From positions 1-64,000 of the forward strand of contig NZ_AWEZ01000073.1 of assembly GCF_000468755.1 (NCBI RefSeq): 64,000 bases of DNA. The letters run 5' to 3'. The notes beneath the pieces are model-generated. The model worked only from the letters and a program-made list of their open reading frames with translations. It was not told where the DNA came from and made no database searches. Origin of the DNA: Olsenella profusa F0195. GTDB lineage: Bacteria; Actinomycetota; Coriobacteriia; Coriobacteriales; Atopobiaceae. Shown one piece after another: positions 32,741 through 44,741 of this stretch (position 1 is its first letter; the number at the start of each line of letters is the position of its first letter). Both the position numbers and the translations under genes were made by a program.

Positions 32741-34228
32741 ATGGCCAAGGAAGACGGACAACTGCTCTGGGCGGATGCCCTCACCCTCATCGAGGCAACG
32801 AACATGCAGCCAGCGACCATTGCGATGCTCAAGAGCTGCGAGGTGGAGGACTTCAGTGGTGACACCCTCACCATCTCCACGGGGCTCGGGTTCGCGCGCA
32901 TGCGCATCCAACGCGAGAGCGACACGATCGAGCGCCTGCTCGAAGAGGCGGCGTTCCAACCCGTCCACCTTGTCGTGGAGCTGACGGCGCGCGCACGGGA
33001 GCCCAAGGCAAGCATCTCGAACGAGATAACCCAGGCCGAGGCACAGCACCTCCAGACATCAGCTGTCACCGCCACATCCGGCGCCGCCGCAGCGACGCCC
33101 ATGGCACCCAACCTCTCCACGCTGCTCGATGACCCCGCCGCCGTACGCGAGAGCAAGCTCACGTTCGAGCGCTTTGTGGCCGGAGAGGAGAACATGCTTG
33201 CCTTCGAGGCGGCAAAGCAGGTGGCCAACGGTGAGAACAAGGGGTACAACCCCCTCTTCATCTTCGGTAAGAGCGGCCTCGGCAAGACGCACCTCCTGAG
33301 GGCCATCCAAAACTACATCGTCCTCAACGACTCGAGCAGGGCCTGCTCCTACCGCACCGCCGCGGAGTTCGTGGAGGACTACCGCATAGCCTGGAACGAC
33401 AAGGAGACCTCGGCCCGAAGCGCGCTCTCCACCAACTACCAGAGCGTGGACGTGCTCATCATCGATGACGTGCAAAACATGAGCACCGCGGCGGGATCGA
33501 TTCGCTTCTTCTTCGAGACGTTCAACGCCCTCATGGCACGTGGCAAGCAGATAGTCCTCGCCGCCGACCGTTCGCCCCTCCAGCTGGGGATGGGGGAGAG
33601 CAAGTTCGACGAGCGCGAGACGAGCCGCATGGACTCAGGGGTGACCGTAAGCATCCAGGTACCCGACTATGAGCTCAAGCTCAACCTCATCAACACCTTC
33701 TATGAGCGCATGAGGCAGGATGCCGAGTGCGAGCATATCGGGGGCATGTCCGGAACCATCTCCAAGGAGATGCGACGGCTCATGGCCGAGCGCGCGGGAA
33801 CCAACATCCGCACCATGGAGGGGTTCGTGCAGACCTGCATCATCAATGCCACGCGCCTGGGCGAGAAGGGGCAGGACCTTGGCAGGGATGACATCATAAG
33901 AATCGCCGCCGCAAAATGGCCCAGTGCCCAGCGCACCATCTCCATCGAGCAGATCCAGAAGGCAGTGGAGAGCTACTATGATGTGTCCCACGATGACCTC
34001 GTTGGCGCCAAGCGCAACAAGGAGGTTGTCGAGCCGCGACACGTATGCATCTGGCTCGTGCGCGAGCTGACGGACAACACCCTCGCCGACATCGGCAAGC
34101 GCTTTGGCGGAAGGAGCCACGCCACCGTGAAGCACAGCATCAAGTGGGTCGAGACGACGCGCAAGGAGGACCGGATCTTCCTCGATCACCTCGAGAGCAT
34201 CAAGGACAGCATCATCGCCAAGAGCTAA
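32741..34228 (+). CDS. dnaA: Chromosomal replication initiator DnaA (divergent)
   Basis: 495 residues. AAA+ domain with Walker A GKSGLGKTH (about 176-184), Walker B VLIIDDVQNMS and the Arg-bearing SRMDSGVTVSIQVPD. Domain IV has VEPRHVCIWLVRELTDNTLADIGKRFGGRSHATV; the usual signature GRDH(S/T)TV is GRSHATV here, so two residues that correspond to E. coli Asp433 and Thr435 are Ser459 and Ala461. Domain I and the Ala/Thr-rich linker (about 100-125) are poorly conserved. The ATG has AGGGAG upstream. Confidence 0.95.
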   Translation: MAKEDGQLLWADALTLIEATNMQPATIAMLKSCEVEDFSGDTLTISTGLGFARMRIQRESDTIERLLEEAAFQPVHLVVELTARAREPKASISNEITQAEAQHLQTSAVTATSGAAAATPMAPNLSTLLDDPAAVRESKLTFERFVAGEENMLAFEAAKQVANGENKGYNPLFIFGKSGLGKTHLLRAIQNYIVLNDSSRACSYRTAAEFVEDYRIAWNDKETSARSALSTNYQSVDVLIIDDVQNMSTAAGSIRFFFETFNALMARGKQIVLAADRSPLQLGMGESKFDERETSRMDSGVTVSIQVPDYELKLNLINTFYERMRQDAECEHIGGMSGTISKEMRRLMAERAGTNIRTMEGFVQTCIINATRLGEKGQDLGRDDIIRIAAAKWPSAQRTISIEQIQKAVESYYDVSHDDLVGAKRNKEVVEPRHVCIWLVRELTDNTLADIGKRFGGRSHATVKHSIKWVETTRKEDRIFLDHLESIKDSIIAKS

Positions 34229-34252
34229 ATGGAGACAAGTTGGTGCAGTCCG

Positions 34253-34304
34253 TGTCGAAACGCGTTCATAACCGGCCTCTCGATGTAGAAGGAGTTTTCG
34301 ACAC
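34253..34304. repeat. Inverted repeat after dnaA
   Basis: CGTGTCGAAA (from about 34251) and TTTTCGACACG (from about 34296) form a 10-base inverted repeat about 35 bases apart. GTTTTCGACA also resembles the DnaA-box-like motif seen upstream of dnaA. A hairpin or a pair of DnaA sites are both possible. Confidence 0.45.
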
Positions 34305-34385
34305 GGGAGGCCGTGTTGGCTATGGTGAGGGGACGATGAACGACGAGAGGGGAATAACGCAGCGCTGACCAGCACATCCCCTCGG

Positions 34386-34455
34386 TTATTCACATTTCGA
34401 CAGACCTTATTAGTACTACTATCCTTATATATAGATAGCTACTATTAGATATGGG
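34386..34455 (+). other. DnaA box and AT-rich unwinding-type region between dnaA and dnaN
   Basis: TTATTCACA (34386-34394) is a perfect DnaA box by TTWTNCACA. Fifteen bases on begins TTATTAGTACTACTAT, with CTACTAT-type triplets like the DnaA-trio, then TATATATAGATAG, by far the most AT-rich stretch nearby. This is the pattern of a DNA unwinding element next to a box. The rest of 34229-34475 holds no gene. Confidence 0.65.
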
Positions 34456-34475
34456 ATCACGATGGAAGGCACCTC

Positions 34476-35579
34476 ATGAAGTTCTCCGTCAGTCAGTCGT
34501 CACTCGAGCAGGCCCTCTCCATCGTCGGCAAGGGCATGGCGTCGAACTCGACGCTCCCCATCCTCTCTGGCATCTACCTCAAGGTACGGCAGGGTACCCT
34601 CACCCTCGAGGCGACCGACCTCACCATCTCCATCCGTCACGAGACACCGGCAAACGTGGAGGAGGAGGGAGAGGTGGTCGTTTCGGGCAAGATCCTCGCC
34701 AACATCGTCAAGACGCTCTCCAACGCGGCCGTCACGTTCAGAGATGAGGGGAGCCTGCTGACCATCACCTGCGAGAAGTCGACCTTCCGTCTCAACACCC
34801 TCGAGTCCTCGGATTTCCCGGAGTTTCCCCAGTATTCGCTCGAGCGCTCCATCGAGCTGCCAAGCGATCTGCTTACCAGGATGGTCGATAAGGTCTATCG
34901 GGTCACGTCGAGGGACAGCTCGCGACCGGTGCTGGGGGGCGTGCTCCTCTCCGTCGTGGACAACACCATCCGTCTGGTGGCTACCGATTCCTACCGCCTG
35001 GCCATCTGTGACTCCAACACCGAGACGAGCACCTCAGAGGAGGAGTTCGTCACTCTCGTGGCCGGCACCACCCTGCATGAGGTGCTCACGATGCCCTCCC
35101 TGGAGGGGCGCATCCTCATTGGGACGACACAGAGCCAGGTCGTGTTCTCGTTTGGCACCACGACCTATGTGGCACGCAGGATCGAGGGCACCTTCCCCAA
35201 CTACAAGCAGCTCCTTCCCTCCTCATGCAACACGTCGGTGACCATTGACGTGGAGGGTTTCTCCGCCGCGCTCAAGCGCGTGTCCGTCATCGCGCTGGCA
35301 AACCCATCCGTCCGCTTTGACATCGATGCCGATGGCAAGGTCATGAAGCTCTCGGCCTCCTCGCCCGACCAGGGTGAGTCGACCGAGCTTTTGCCCGTGG
35401 AGGTGACCGGAGAGAGCGTCGCCATCGCCCTCAACTACCACTATGTCTTTGACTGCGTCAATGCGGCATCCAATGAGAGGCAGATCACGCTTGAGCTTCA
35501 GAGCACCATGCAACCAGGCATCTTCAAATCGTACGGGAGGATCAACTACCTGTATCTGCTCATGCCCGTGAGGATGTAG
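34476..35579 (+). CDS. dnaN: DNA polymerase III beta subunit (sliding clamp)
   Basis: 367 residues, full length. MKFSVSQSSLEQALSIVGKGMASNSTLPILSGI is the family N terminus, and the C-terminal end INYLYLLMPVRM is diagnostic. It encircles DNA as a dimer and tethers polymerases. Standard place after dnaA and 2 bases before recF. Confidence 0.97.
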   Translation: MKFSVSQSSLEQALSIVGKGMASNSTLPILSGIYLKVRQGTLTLEATDLTISIRHETPANVEEEGEVVVSGKILANIVKTLSNAAVTFRDEGSLLTITCEKSTFRLNTLESSDFPEFPQYSLERSIELPSDLLTRMVDKVYRVTSRDSSRPVLGGVLLSVVDNTIRLVATDSYRLAICDSNTETSTSEEEFVTLVAGTTLHEVLTMPSLEGRILIGTTQSQVVFSFGTTTYVARRIEGTFPNYKQLLPSSCNTSVTIDVEGFSAALKRVSVIALANPSVRFDIDADGKVMKLSASSPDQGESTELLPVEVTGESVAIALNYHYVFDCVNAASNERQITLELQSTMQPGIFKSYGRINYLYLLMPVRM

Positions 35580-35581
35580 CC

Positions 35582-36682
35582 TTGGGTCTTGCTGCCTCCA
35601 CATTGACCCTTGATGATTGGAGGAACTTCGGGCACCTGGAGCTCGCTGTCTCCCCAGGCATGACCATCCTCCATGGCCAGAATGCCGTAGGCAAGACCAA
35701 TGTCGTCGAGGCGCTGCAGCTGCTTACGGCAGGCAGCTCGTTCAGAAGGCCACATGCCGCGGAGTTTGTTCGCGAGGGGGCCACGTCCGCCCGAGCGGCC
35801 CTGGCTCTTACGGGAGATGGCCGTGTGGTGGACATGGCGGTGTGCGTGGCGGACGGAAGGAGGCGCTTCGCGCGCAACGGCAAGAAGTGCGCCGCCGCCG
35901 ACGTCCCCCAGACGCTTATGAGTGTGCTGTTCAACCCTGACGACCTCTCGTTCGTCAAGCGCGGTGCCGCCTGGCGCAGAGACGAGCTGGATGGCTTTGG
36001 CCGCCAGGCCAACCGTGGGTATGGTCGCCTGTCGGTCGCCTACCAGCGCGCCATCGAGCAGCGCAACCATCTCCTCAAGGAGGATCGTCCGGACCTCTCC
36101 ATGCTCGCCGCCTGGGACGCATCCGTGGCCGCTGGCGGTGCGGCGCTCCTGTCAGCCCGTCTGCGGCTGTTCTGCCGTCTGAGGGGCCACCTCGTCGCCG
36201 CCTATGGCGAGATTGCCCCGGGCGAGCGACTGACGTGCACCTATAGGTCCTCGCTTGGTGCCGAGGAGGAGCTGGTGGGACTGTCGAGGGATACCCTCGC
36301 CGAAAGGCTGGCAGATGCGCTTGAGAGGACGCGTCCAGAATCGCTTCGGCGCCAGCAGACGACGGTCGGCCCCCAGCGTGACGAGCTGGCCTTCCGCATC
36401 GACGACCGCGACGTGCGATCCTTTGGAAGCCAGGGGCAACAGCGCTCCATCGTCCTCGCCTGGAAGATGGCGGAGGTCCGCCTGGCCCACGAGATCGTGG
36501 GCCAGGCGCCGCTCCTGCTGCTTGATGATGTCATGAGCGAGTTGGATGCTCGACGCAGGGAGACCATGACGCGCTTCGTACAGGGTGGTGTGCAGACGGT
36601 GGTGACCACCACCAATCTGGGATACTTTCCACAGGAGCTCCTCACCAAGGCAAGGGTGGTGCATGTTGGCCTATCGCTCTGA
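35582..36682 (+). CDS. recF: Recombination protein RecF
   Basis: SMC-like ATPase for loading RecA at gaps, with RecO and RecR. 366 residues. Walker A GQNAVGKTNVVEALQLL, signature SQGQQRSIVLAWKMAE, Walker B PLLLLDDVMSELD. The start is TTG with GAGGATG upstream, 2 bases after the dnaN stop; it overlaps the next gene by 20 bases. Confidence 0.95.
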   Translation: MGLAASTLTLDDWRNFGHLELAVSPGMTILHGQNAVGKTNVVEALQLLTAGSSFRRPHAAEFVREGATSARAALALTGDGRVVDMAVCVADGRRRFARNGKKCAAADVPQTLMSVLFNPDDLSFVKRGAAWRRDELDGFGRQANRGYGRLSVAYQRAIEQRNHLLKEDRPDLSMLAAWDASVAAGGAALLSARLRLFCRLRGHLVAAYGEIAPGERLTCTYRSSLGAEEELVGLSRDTLAERLADALERTRPESLRRQQTTVGPQRDELAFRIDDRDVRSFGSQGQQRSIVLAWKMAEVRLAHEIVGQAPLLLLDDVMSELDARRRETMTRFVQGGVQTVVTTTNLGYFPQELLTKARVVHVGLSL

Positions 36683-37223
36683 TACGGATGATACGGAAGA
36701 GGCTCTGCGCGAGGTGCTACAGGAGGAGATGCCGTCGCATTCCGTGGAGACCCCTGCGACGCTCATGCAGGGACTGATCTCCCATGACATGTGGTCGAAG
36801 ATGGGGGAGGCCCAGCGGGCAGGCTGGGCATGGAATGTTGCGAACGGCGAGGTCGAGCGCACACATACCACGGGCGTATACGTGCGCCACGCCGCCAACG
36901 CCACACATGGCCTCATCCTCGGGGTGTACGTGGACACCCATGCCCGCCTGAGCGACTTTAGTGCCAACCGGGAGGTCTATCGCATACGCCTGCACGAAGT
37001 CGGATTCGATGTGACGGCCATCGAGTTCAAGCTCAACAGACGGCCCTTCCGTCCCCGCAGCCATAGGCGCGAGGACACGGACGGCACGCGCGACGTAAGG
37101 AGGGTGGCCCTCTCGCCAGAGGATGAGGAGCGCGTCGAACAGGAGGTGTCGGTGCTCCCTCCCAGGCTGAGAGATGCTGCCCGACATGCCATGACGGCAA
37201 GCCTCCAACGGGATGGCTCATAG
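36663..37223 (+). CDS. DUF721/DciA-like protein
   Basis: 186 residues. The core resembles DUF721: LMQGLISHDMWSKMGEAQRAGWAWNVANGEVERHT-type N part (WAWNVANGEVERTHTTGVYV) and LIVGV-like strands, followed by an Arg-rich, charged tail. The position between recF and gyrB is the conserved actinobacterial place for this family, distantly related to the helicase loader DciA. It overlaps recF, so it is coupled. Confidence 0.75.
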   Translation: MLAYRSDTDDTEEALREVLQEEMPSHSVETPATLMQGLISHDMWSKMGEAQRAGWAWNVANGEVERTHTTGVYVRHAANATHGLILGVYVDTHARLSDFSANREVYRIRLHEVGFDVTAIEFKLNRRPFRPRSHRREDTDGTRDVRRVALSPEDEERVEQEVSVLPPRLRDAARHAMTASLQRDGS

Positions 37224-37647
37224 GCTGGCCGCTCCGATGGGCAGCCTCCGGCCGCGGTTCCGGGGACATCCGTGTCGTGGCATACGCATGCAGGGGACCG
37301 GGTCGCCACCCCGATCGCCAGCCTGCCCCACTGGGTGTCGCGGGGGCTGGTGTGTGCGGCATGGCAAGATAGTCACGTGTGCAGACGCTGGTTCGTCCCA
37401 TACACGGGCACGTGTCGAATGGGCTAAATACAAGCCTCTCAGTGGCTTTGAAAAGATATCTGCCAGTTTTGACAAGAGAATACTTTGTGTCCGGACGTTT
37501 TGGCATGGTTTAAGCCGCCCATATGGCTTAAAATCAATAGGTCTGGTCATACCGATGGAATGCAGCCATCCGGACGCGCGGCATGCCTCCCTTGTCCTGG
37601 TTCCCTCCGTGGCCAGACCCCTCTGTGTCATCCGAGGAAGGAAACAC
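37224..37647. other. Intergenic region upstream of gyrB
   Basis: About 420 bases. It holds an 8-bp palindromic hairpin, TTTAAGCC/GGCTTAAA (37509-37532), in an AT-richer stretch and a TTGACA at 37469, but no -10 at a proper distance. It may carry the gyrBA promoter and a supercoiling-sensitive control site. No gene seen. Confidence 0.4.
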
Positions 37648-39642
37648 GTGGCAAGGAACGAGAACAAGTACGGCGGCAACGAGATCAAGGTCCTCGAGGG
37701 GCTTGATCCCGTGCGCAAGCGCCCGGGCATGTATGTCGGCACCACCTCTGCCTCTGGCCTGCATCATCTGGTATGGGAGATCGTGGACAACTCCGTGGAC
37801 GAGGCCATGGCTGGCTTCTGCACGAGAATTAAGGTCACCATCCACATGGATGGCTCCATTACCGTCGAGGACAATGGTCGTGGCATCCCCGTGGAGAAGC
37901 ACCCCCAGAAGGGGATCCCCACACTGGAGGTGGTCCTGACCATCCTGCACGCCGGTGGCAAGTTCGACAACGCGGCCTACAAGGTCTCCGGAGGCCTGCA
38001 TGGCGTGGGCATCTCCGTGGTCAATGCCCTCTCCAAACGGCTCGTCGCCACGGTCAAGCGTGATGGCGGCATCTATCAGATGGAGTTCTCGCGCGGCAAG
38101 GCCACCAGCAAGATGAAGAGGATAGGCACCTCCAAGGCCACCGGCACCACCGTGACGTTCTGGCCCGACGAGGAGATCTTCGAGACCACCACGTTCAGCT
38201 ACGATACCCTGCATGACCGCCTGCAGGAGACGGCCTTCCTCAACAAGAACCTCAAGATCGTCCTCACGGACGAACGCGAGCTGACGCCGCGCGTGGACGA
38301 GTTCTGCTACTCCGGCGGCATCATCGACTTCGTGAGGTTCCTCAACGAGGGCAGGACCATCCTGCCGGGGTGCTCCAAGCCCATCTACATCGAGGGCACG
38401 AGCGACCCCGACGTGCCCGTCGACAAGAAGGGCGAGGTCGAGGTCTCGCTGCAGTGGACCTCCGCGTTCTCCGAGACGGTGATGTCCTTCGCCAACGACA
38501 TCTACACCGACGAGGGTGGCATGCACCTCGAGGGATTCCGCACGGCCCTCACCAAGACCATCAACGACTACGCCCGCAGCCACAAGCTGCTCAAGGAGAG
38601 GGACGCCAACCTCACGGGCGACGACGTGCGCGAGGGCATGACGGCGGTCATCTCGGTCAAGCTGCCCGATCCGCAGTTCGAGGGACAGACCAAGGCCAAG
38701 CTGGGCAGCTCCTACATGCGTGGCCTCACGAACAAGATCGTGGCCAACGGGCTATCCGACTACCTCGAGGAGCATCCCAACCAGGCAAAGGAGATCTTCA
38801 AGAAGGCCTCCCAGGCTGCCAAGGGACGCCTCGCCGCCCAGAAGGCCCGTCAGGCCACGCGACGCAAGGGCCTTCTCGAGAGCGCGGCCCTGCCGGGCAA
38901 GCTGGCCGACTGCTCCGTGCGCGACGCCACGATGACCGAACTCTTCATCGTGGAGGGCGACTCGGCCGGTGGTTCGGCAAAGGATGGCCGCCGCCGTGAC
39001 ATCCAGGCGATCCTGCCCCTGCGCGGCAAGATCCTCAACGTGGAGCGCGTGGGCGATCACCGGGCCTTCAGCTCCGACACCATCCAGGCGCTCATCACGG
39101 CCATAGGGACGGGCGTGACCACCGCGAGTGGTGAGGGGGGAGACTTCGACCTCTCCAAGGCCCGCTACCACAAGATCATCATCATGACCGATGCCGACGT
39201 CGATGGGGCGCACATCCGCATCCTGCTCATGACCTTCTTCTACAAGTACATGCGCCCCCTCCTTGATGCGGGCTATGTGTACTCGGCCTGCCCACCGATC
39301 TTTGGCGTGAAGGTGGGCAAGAGGATCCACTACGTGTACCCTGACAGCAAGACACCCGAGGAGGTGCTGCTCAAACAGGCAATCGACGAGCATGTGCCCA
39401 TCGATGTGGAGGGTAGGCGACGCAAGTACAGCGTCCAGCGCTATAAGGGCCTGGGGGAGATGGATCCCCAGCAGCTCGCTGACACCACCATGGATCCCAA
39501 GGGCCGCATCCTACAGCGCATCTCCATCGAGGATGCCGGAAAGGCGGCGGTCGCCGTCTCTCATCTCATGGGCACTCAGGTGGAATACCGTCGCAACTAT
39601 ATCGAGCGCCATGCCAAGGACGCCCGCTTCCTTGACATCTAA
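37648..39642 (+). CDS. gyrB: DNA gyrase subunit B
   Basis: 664 residues from the GTG at 37648 (GGAAGGA upstream, product ARNENKYGGNEIKVLEGLDPVRKRPGMYVG). ATPase blocks: EIVDNSVDEAMAG, VEDNGRGIPV, VSGGLHGVGISVVNAL. TOPRIM: LFIVEGDSAGGSAKDGR, ILPLRGKILNVE and MTDADVDGAHI. Upstream in-frame starts would give a non-conserved extension. Confidence 0.96.
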   Translation: MARNENKYGGNEIKVLEGLDPVRKRPGMYVGTTSASGLHHLVWEIVDNSVDEAMAGFCTRIKVTIHMDGSITVEDNGRGIPVEKHPQKGIPTLEVVLTILHAGGKFDNAAYKVSGGLHGVGISVVNALSKRLVATVKRDGGIYQMEFSRGKATSKMKRIGTSKATGTTVTFWPDEEIFETTTFSYDTLHDRLQETAFLNKNLKIVLTDERELTPRVDEFCYSGGIIDFVRFLNEGRTILPGCSKPIYIEGTSDPDVPVDKKGEVEVSLQWTSAFSETVMSFANDIYTDEGGMHLEGFRTALTKTINDYARSHKLLKERDANLTGDDVREGMTAVISVKLPDPQFEGQTKAKLGSSYMRGLTNKIVANGLSDYLEEHPNQAKEIFKKASQAAKGRLAAQKARQATRRKGLLESAALPGKLADCSVRDATMTELFIVEGDSAGGSAKDGRRRDIQAILPLRGKILNVERVGDHRAFSSDTIQALITAIGTGVTTASGEGGDFDLSKARYHKIIIMTDADVDGAHIRILLMTFFYKYMRPLLDAGYVYSACPPIFGVKVGKRIHYVYPDSKTPEEVLLKQAIDEHVPIDVEGRRRKYSVQRYKGLGEMDPQQLADTTMDPKGRILQRISIEDAGKAAVAVSHLMGTQVEYRRNYIERHAKDARFLDI

Positions 39643-39657
39643 CGGGGGGAATGCCAC

Positions 39658-42447
<2,790 letters not shown>

Positions 42448-42845
42448 CAGCCCTCACGAGGTACGAGTCGTCTGTGATCCATGTCCGGACAGTGGGTAGC
42501 CGCCCGCTCGGCGAGTCGACCATTGTCCCGAGCAGGGCGCGCTCGGGTCCGCGCAGGCCCACGCTGTCGTCCCCGTCGGTCGGGATCTGTTGCGAGGCTT
42601 CCATTGCGGTCGCTGTCCCTCTCCGGATCCGTTATCTCGCGACTGCGAACCCTAGGGCGGGGGCCGCTTCCCTGCCTAGACCCGCCCACACCAACGATCC
42701 CGGCGTGGTATCCCCTTCTAGATGAGATCAAAGAATTGCAGGTGGAATACCATCCCAATAGCACTAGGTGGAGGCCATCGCACCATAAGGCGCATGCGGC
42801 TCACATCGGGCGTCGGTGGGGTGCCCGGGAGCGGTGGGGTAGGGG
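42448..42845. other. Intergenic region after gyrA
   Basis: About 400 bases between convergent gyrA and the BFN gene. I see no supportable gene, RNA or strong terminator. Confidence 0.4.
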
Positions 42846-43349
42846 TTACTTGAAGTCATCGGGGGAGAGATGCTCCACGAAGTCGTGAAAGTCCTTGAGC
42901 TCCTGCCGCTTCTCGTCCTGCTCGACCTGGTCAAAGTCCGGCATGGACGCGCGTTCGACGACATGCTCGTCAGCAAAGATGGGCACCCGTGCGCGCACGG
43001 CGAGGGCGATGGCGTCGGAGGGGCGCGCATCCACCTCTATGTGACGGCCGGACTCGCAACTTATATTGAGATGTGCATAGAACGTAGTGCCGCGGACATC
43101 GATGATCTCGATTGAGTCGATAGAGCCCCCCATATGTCTGATGACATCGAGCATGAGTCCGTGCGTGAGCGGGCGCTCCTGGCCGGACCCATCCACCCCG
43201 GCGGAGATGGCTGCGGCCTCGATGGCTCCGATGCGGATGGGCAGCTGCACGCTGGAGTCGTCCTGTGTGGTGCCTCGTGGCCTCAGCACCACAAGTGACC
43301 CCACAGGTCCCGTGCCAATCATGATGGTCTGGATGTCCATGCGTACCAT
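42846..43349 (-). CDS. Bifunctional nuclease family (BFN/DUF151) protein
   Basis: 167 residues from the ATG at 43349 (AGAGGAAG upstream). BFN domain blocks: LPIRIGAIEAAAISAG, RPLTHGLMLDVIRHMGG, EVDARPSDAIALAVRARVPIFADEHV. The acidic C-terminal tail lacks a UVR domain. Family members are proposed nucleases, but the biological role is unclear. Convergent with gyrA. Confidence 0.85.
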   Translation of the reverse strand: MVRMDIQTIMIGTGPVGSLVVLRPRGTTQDDSSVQLPIRIGAIEAAAISAGVDGSGQERPLTHGLMLDVIRHMGGSIDSIEIIDVRGTTFYAHLNISCESGRHIEVDARPSDAIALAVRARVPIFADEHVVERASMPDFDQVEQDEKRQELKDFHDFVEHLSPDDFK

Positions 43350-43527
43350 GTGCTTCCTCTCTAGGCCCTCGACGATGGGAAGGCCTGTGGTCATGGTACC
43401 CTCACGGGAACATCGAAAACAGGAGAGGATCACCAGCTACAGGTTGAGACAAATTGCCTTCTCTTTCTGTTGACCCAGCTTTCTGTTGACCCAGCTCCTC
43501 TCGCAGTGTAACATGTCTCCCTGCGTT

Positions 43528-43604
43528 GGGCCCGTAGCTCAGTTGGTCAGAGCGTCCGGCTGATAACCGGGAGGTCACAAGTTCGAACCTTGTCGGGCCC
43601 ACCA
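43528..43604 (+). tRNA. tRNA-Ile (GAT)
   Basis: 77 bases with encoded CCA. Acceptor GGGCCCG, anticodon loop CTGATAA giving GAT, T-loop GTTCGAACC. Confidence 0.95.
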
Positions 43605-43619
43605 CCCCTTTGATAATAG

Positions 43620-43653
43620 GTGCCCCAGCGTGTCAGAGTCGCCGCTGGGGCAC
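43620..43653 (+). terminator. Hairpin between tRNA-Ile and tRNA-Ala
   Basis: GTGCCCCAGCG/CGCTGGGGCAC is an 11-bp stem followed by TTATTG. It may be a terminator or a processing signal between the two tRNAs. Confidence 0.5.
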
Positions 43654-43687
43654 TTATTGCCTCGAGTTGCCCGTATCGGGCGCACAG

Positions 43688-43763
43688 GGGGACGTAGCTC
43701 AGCTGGGAGAGCGCGGGCTTTGCAAGCCTGAGGTCGAGGGTTCGATCCCCTTCGTCTCCACCA
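43688..43763 (+). tRNA. tRNA-Ala (TGC)
   Basis: 76 bases with encoded CCA. Acceptor GGGGACG/CGTCTCC, anticodon loop TTTGCAA giving TGC, T-arm GAGGGTTCGATCCCC. Confidence 0.95.
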
Positions 43764-43770
43764 CATGGCC

Positions 43771-43799
43771 GGGCCGGAGCGTCAGCTCCGGCCCTTTTT
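43771..43799 (+). terminator. Intrinsic terminator after tRNA-Ala
   Basis: GGGCCGGAGC/GCTCCGGCCC, a 10-bp stem with GTCA loop, followed by TTTTTG. Confidence 0.9.
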
Positions 43800-43871
43800 G
43801 TCTCTTGCGGTGGGCGGCTCTCGCGTTACACTCGGCTCAGGGACAATGACGAGGGGACAGATGGGACAGAT

Positions 43872-44321
43872 ATGTCAGCCACAGCCAGGCGTATGGATGG
43901 AATCTCTCCCGAGTTGGATGAGCTCTCGAGTACGCTGGCAGGTGACGCCCTCGACCTGTTGGCGGAGGGTTCCAGCCTCGATGTGCTCCTTGTGGTGCAG
44001 GATGCTGCCGGCATGACCGAATCCTATGTCCTCTCTGGGGACGGCACCGAGGCCTGCCTGAAGGGGGCCCACGACAGGGTGGCAGCCCTCGGCAGGGAAG
44101 GTGACTCCGCCGGTATGGGCCCTGCCGTCCGCTATGTCCTTGCCTATGAGGGTGCCGTGGCCGATGAGGCGGGTGCCTATCGGGACGCCCTCATGCTCGA
44201 GTTTGGCGAGCGCGGCTACAAGTCCTACTCTGCCTTTGCGCTCTTTGAGGGAAGGGGCACGGGAGATCGGTTCGTGTGGAGTGACCCTGCCCCTGCTGGG
44301 GAGCTGGAGCCACTCCTGTAG
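43872..44321 (+). CDS. Hypothetical cytosolic protein
   Basis: 149 residues, no membrane segment or signal. Acidic; composition and predicted strands (LDVLLVVQDAAGMTESYVL, AVRYVLAYEGAVADE, KSYSAFALFEGRG) suggest an alpha/beta fold. No family recognised. Codon use matches neighbours, so it is probably real. Confidence 0.6.
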   Translation: MSATARRMDGISPELDELSSTLAGDALDLLAEGSSLDVLLVVQDAAGMTESYVLSGDGTEACLKGAHDRVAALGREGDSAGMGPAVRYVLAYEGAVADEAGAYRDALMLEFGERGYKSYSAFALFEGRGTGDRFVWSDPAPAGELEPLL

Positions 44322-44373
44322 GGGGTCATAGAGGGGTCATGGTGGGTGGACAGGGCCGGGTCTGTGCCTTCCA

Positions 44374-44557
44374 GGCGCGTTTTGGCCCCAAGTGCGTGAT
44401 GGCCTGGGCTCGCTCAGGGCAGAATTGGCATGCCAGCTCCTCTGGAATGACACATATGGCCATATTTTGTTGGAAACAGAACGAACTTGATGCCGAATGG
44501 GTCCCAGAGAGGTCGATTGTGGCGCTCCCCATCACGCACTTGGGGCCAAAACGCGCC
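44374..44557. repeat. 184-base element bounded by perfect 29-bp inverted repeats
   Basis: The arms at 44374-44402 and 44529-44557 are exact reverse complements over 29 bases (starting GGCGCGTTTTGGCCCC). The 126-base interior is itself loosely symmetric around ATATGGCCATAT (44455-44466), with partial pairs such as CCTCTGG/CCAGAG. No target duplication or transposase. It could be a MITE-like relic or a long structured RNA. It fills most of 44322-44741, which otherwise holds a 9-bp hairpin GCTCGTAC/GTACGAGC near 44607-44629 before typA. Confidence 0.8.
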
Positions 44558-44741
44558 CATGTGGATCGAAAGGGTACCCCTCTCTGTCCCATTTCCTCCC
44601 GCCGGTCGCTCGTACTCCCGGTGTACGAGCAGTTTACGTGGAACATCCCCACAGGAGAGCGTTTCGTGGCCCTCCTGATATACAGTCTGAGGGCTGAACA
44701 TCGTATCCCTGCGCCAGCAGGGCAAGAGACACAGAGGGTCC

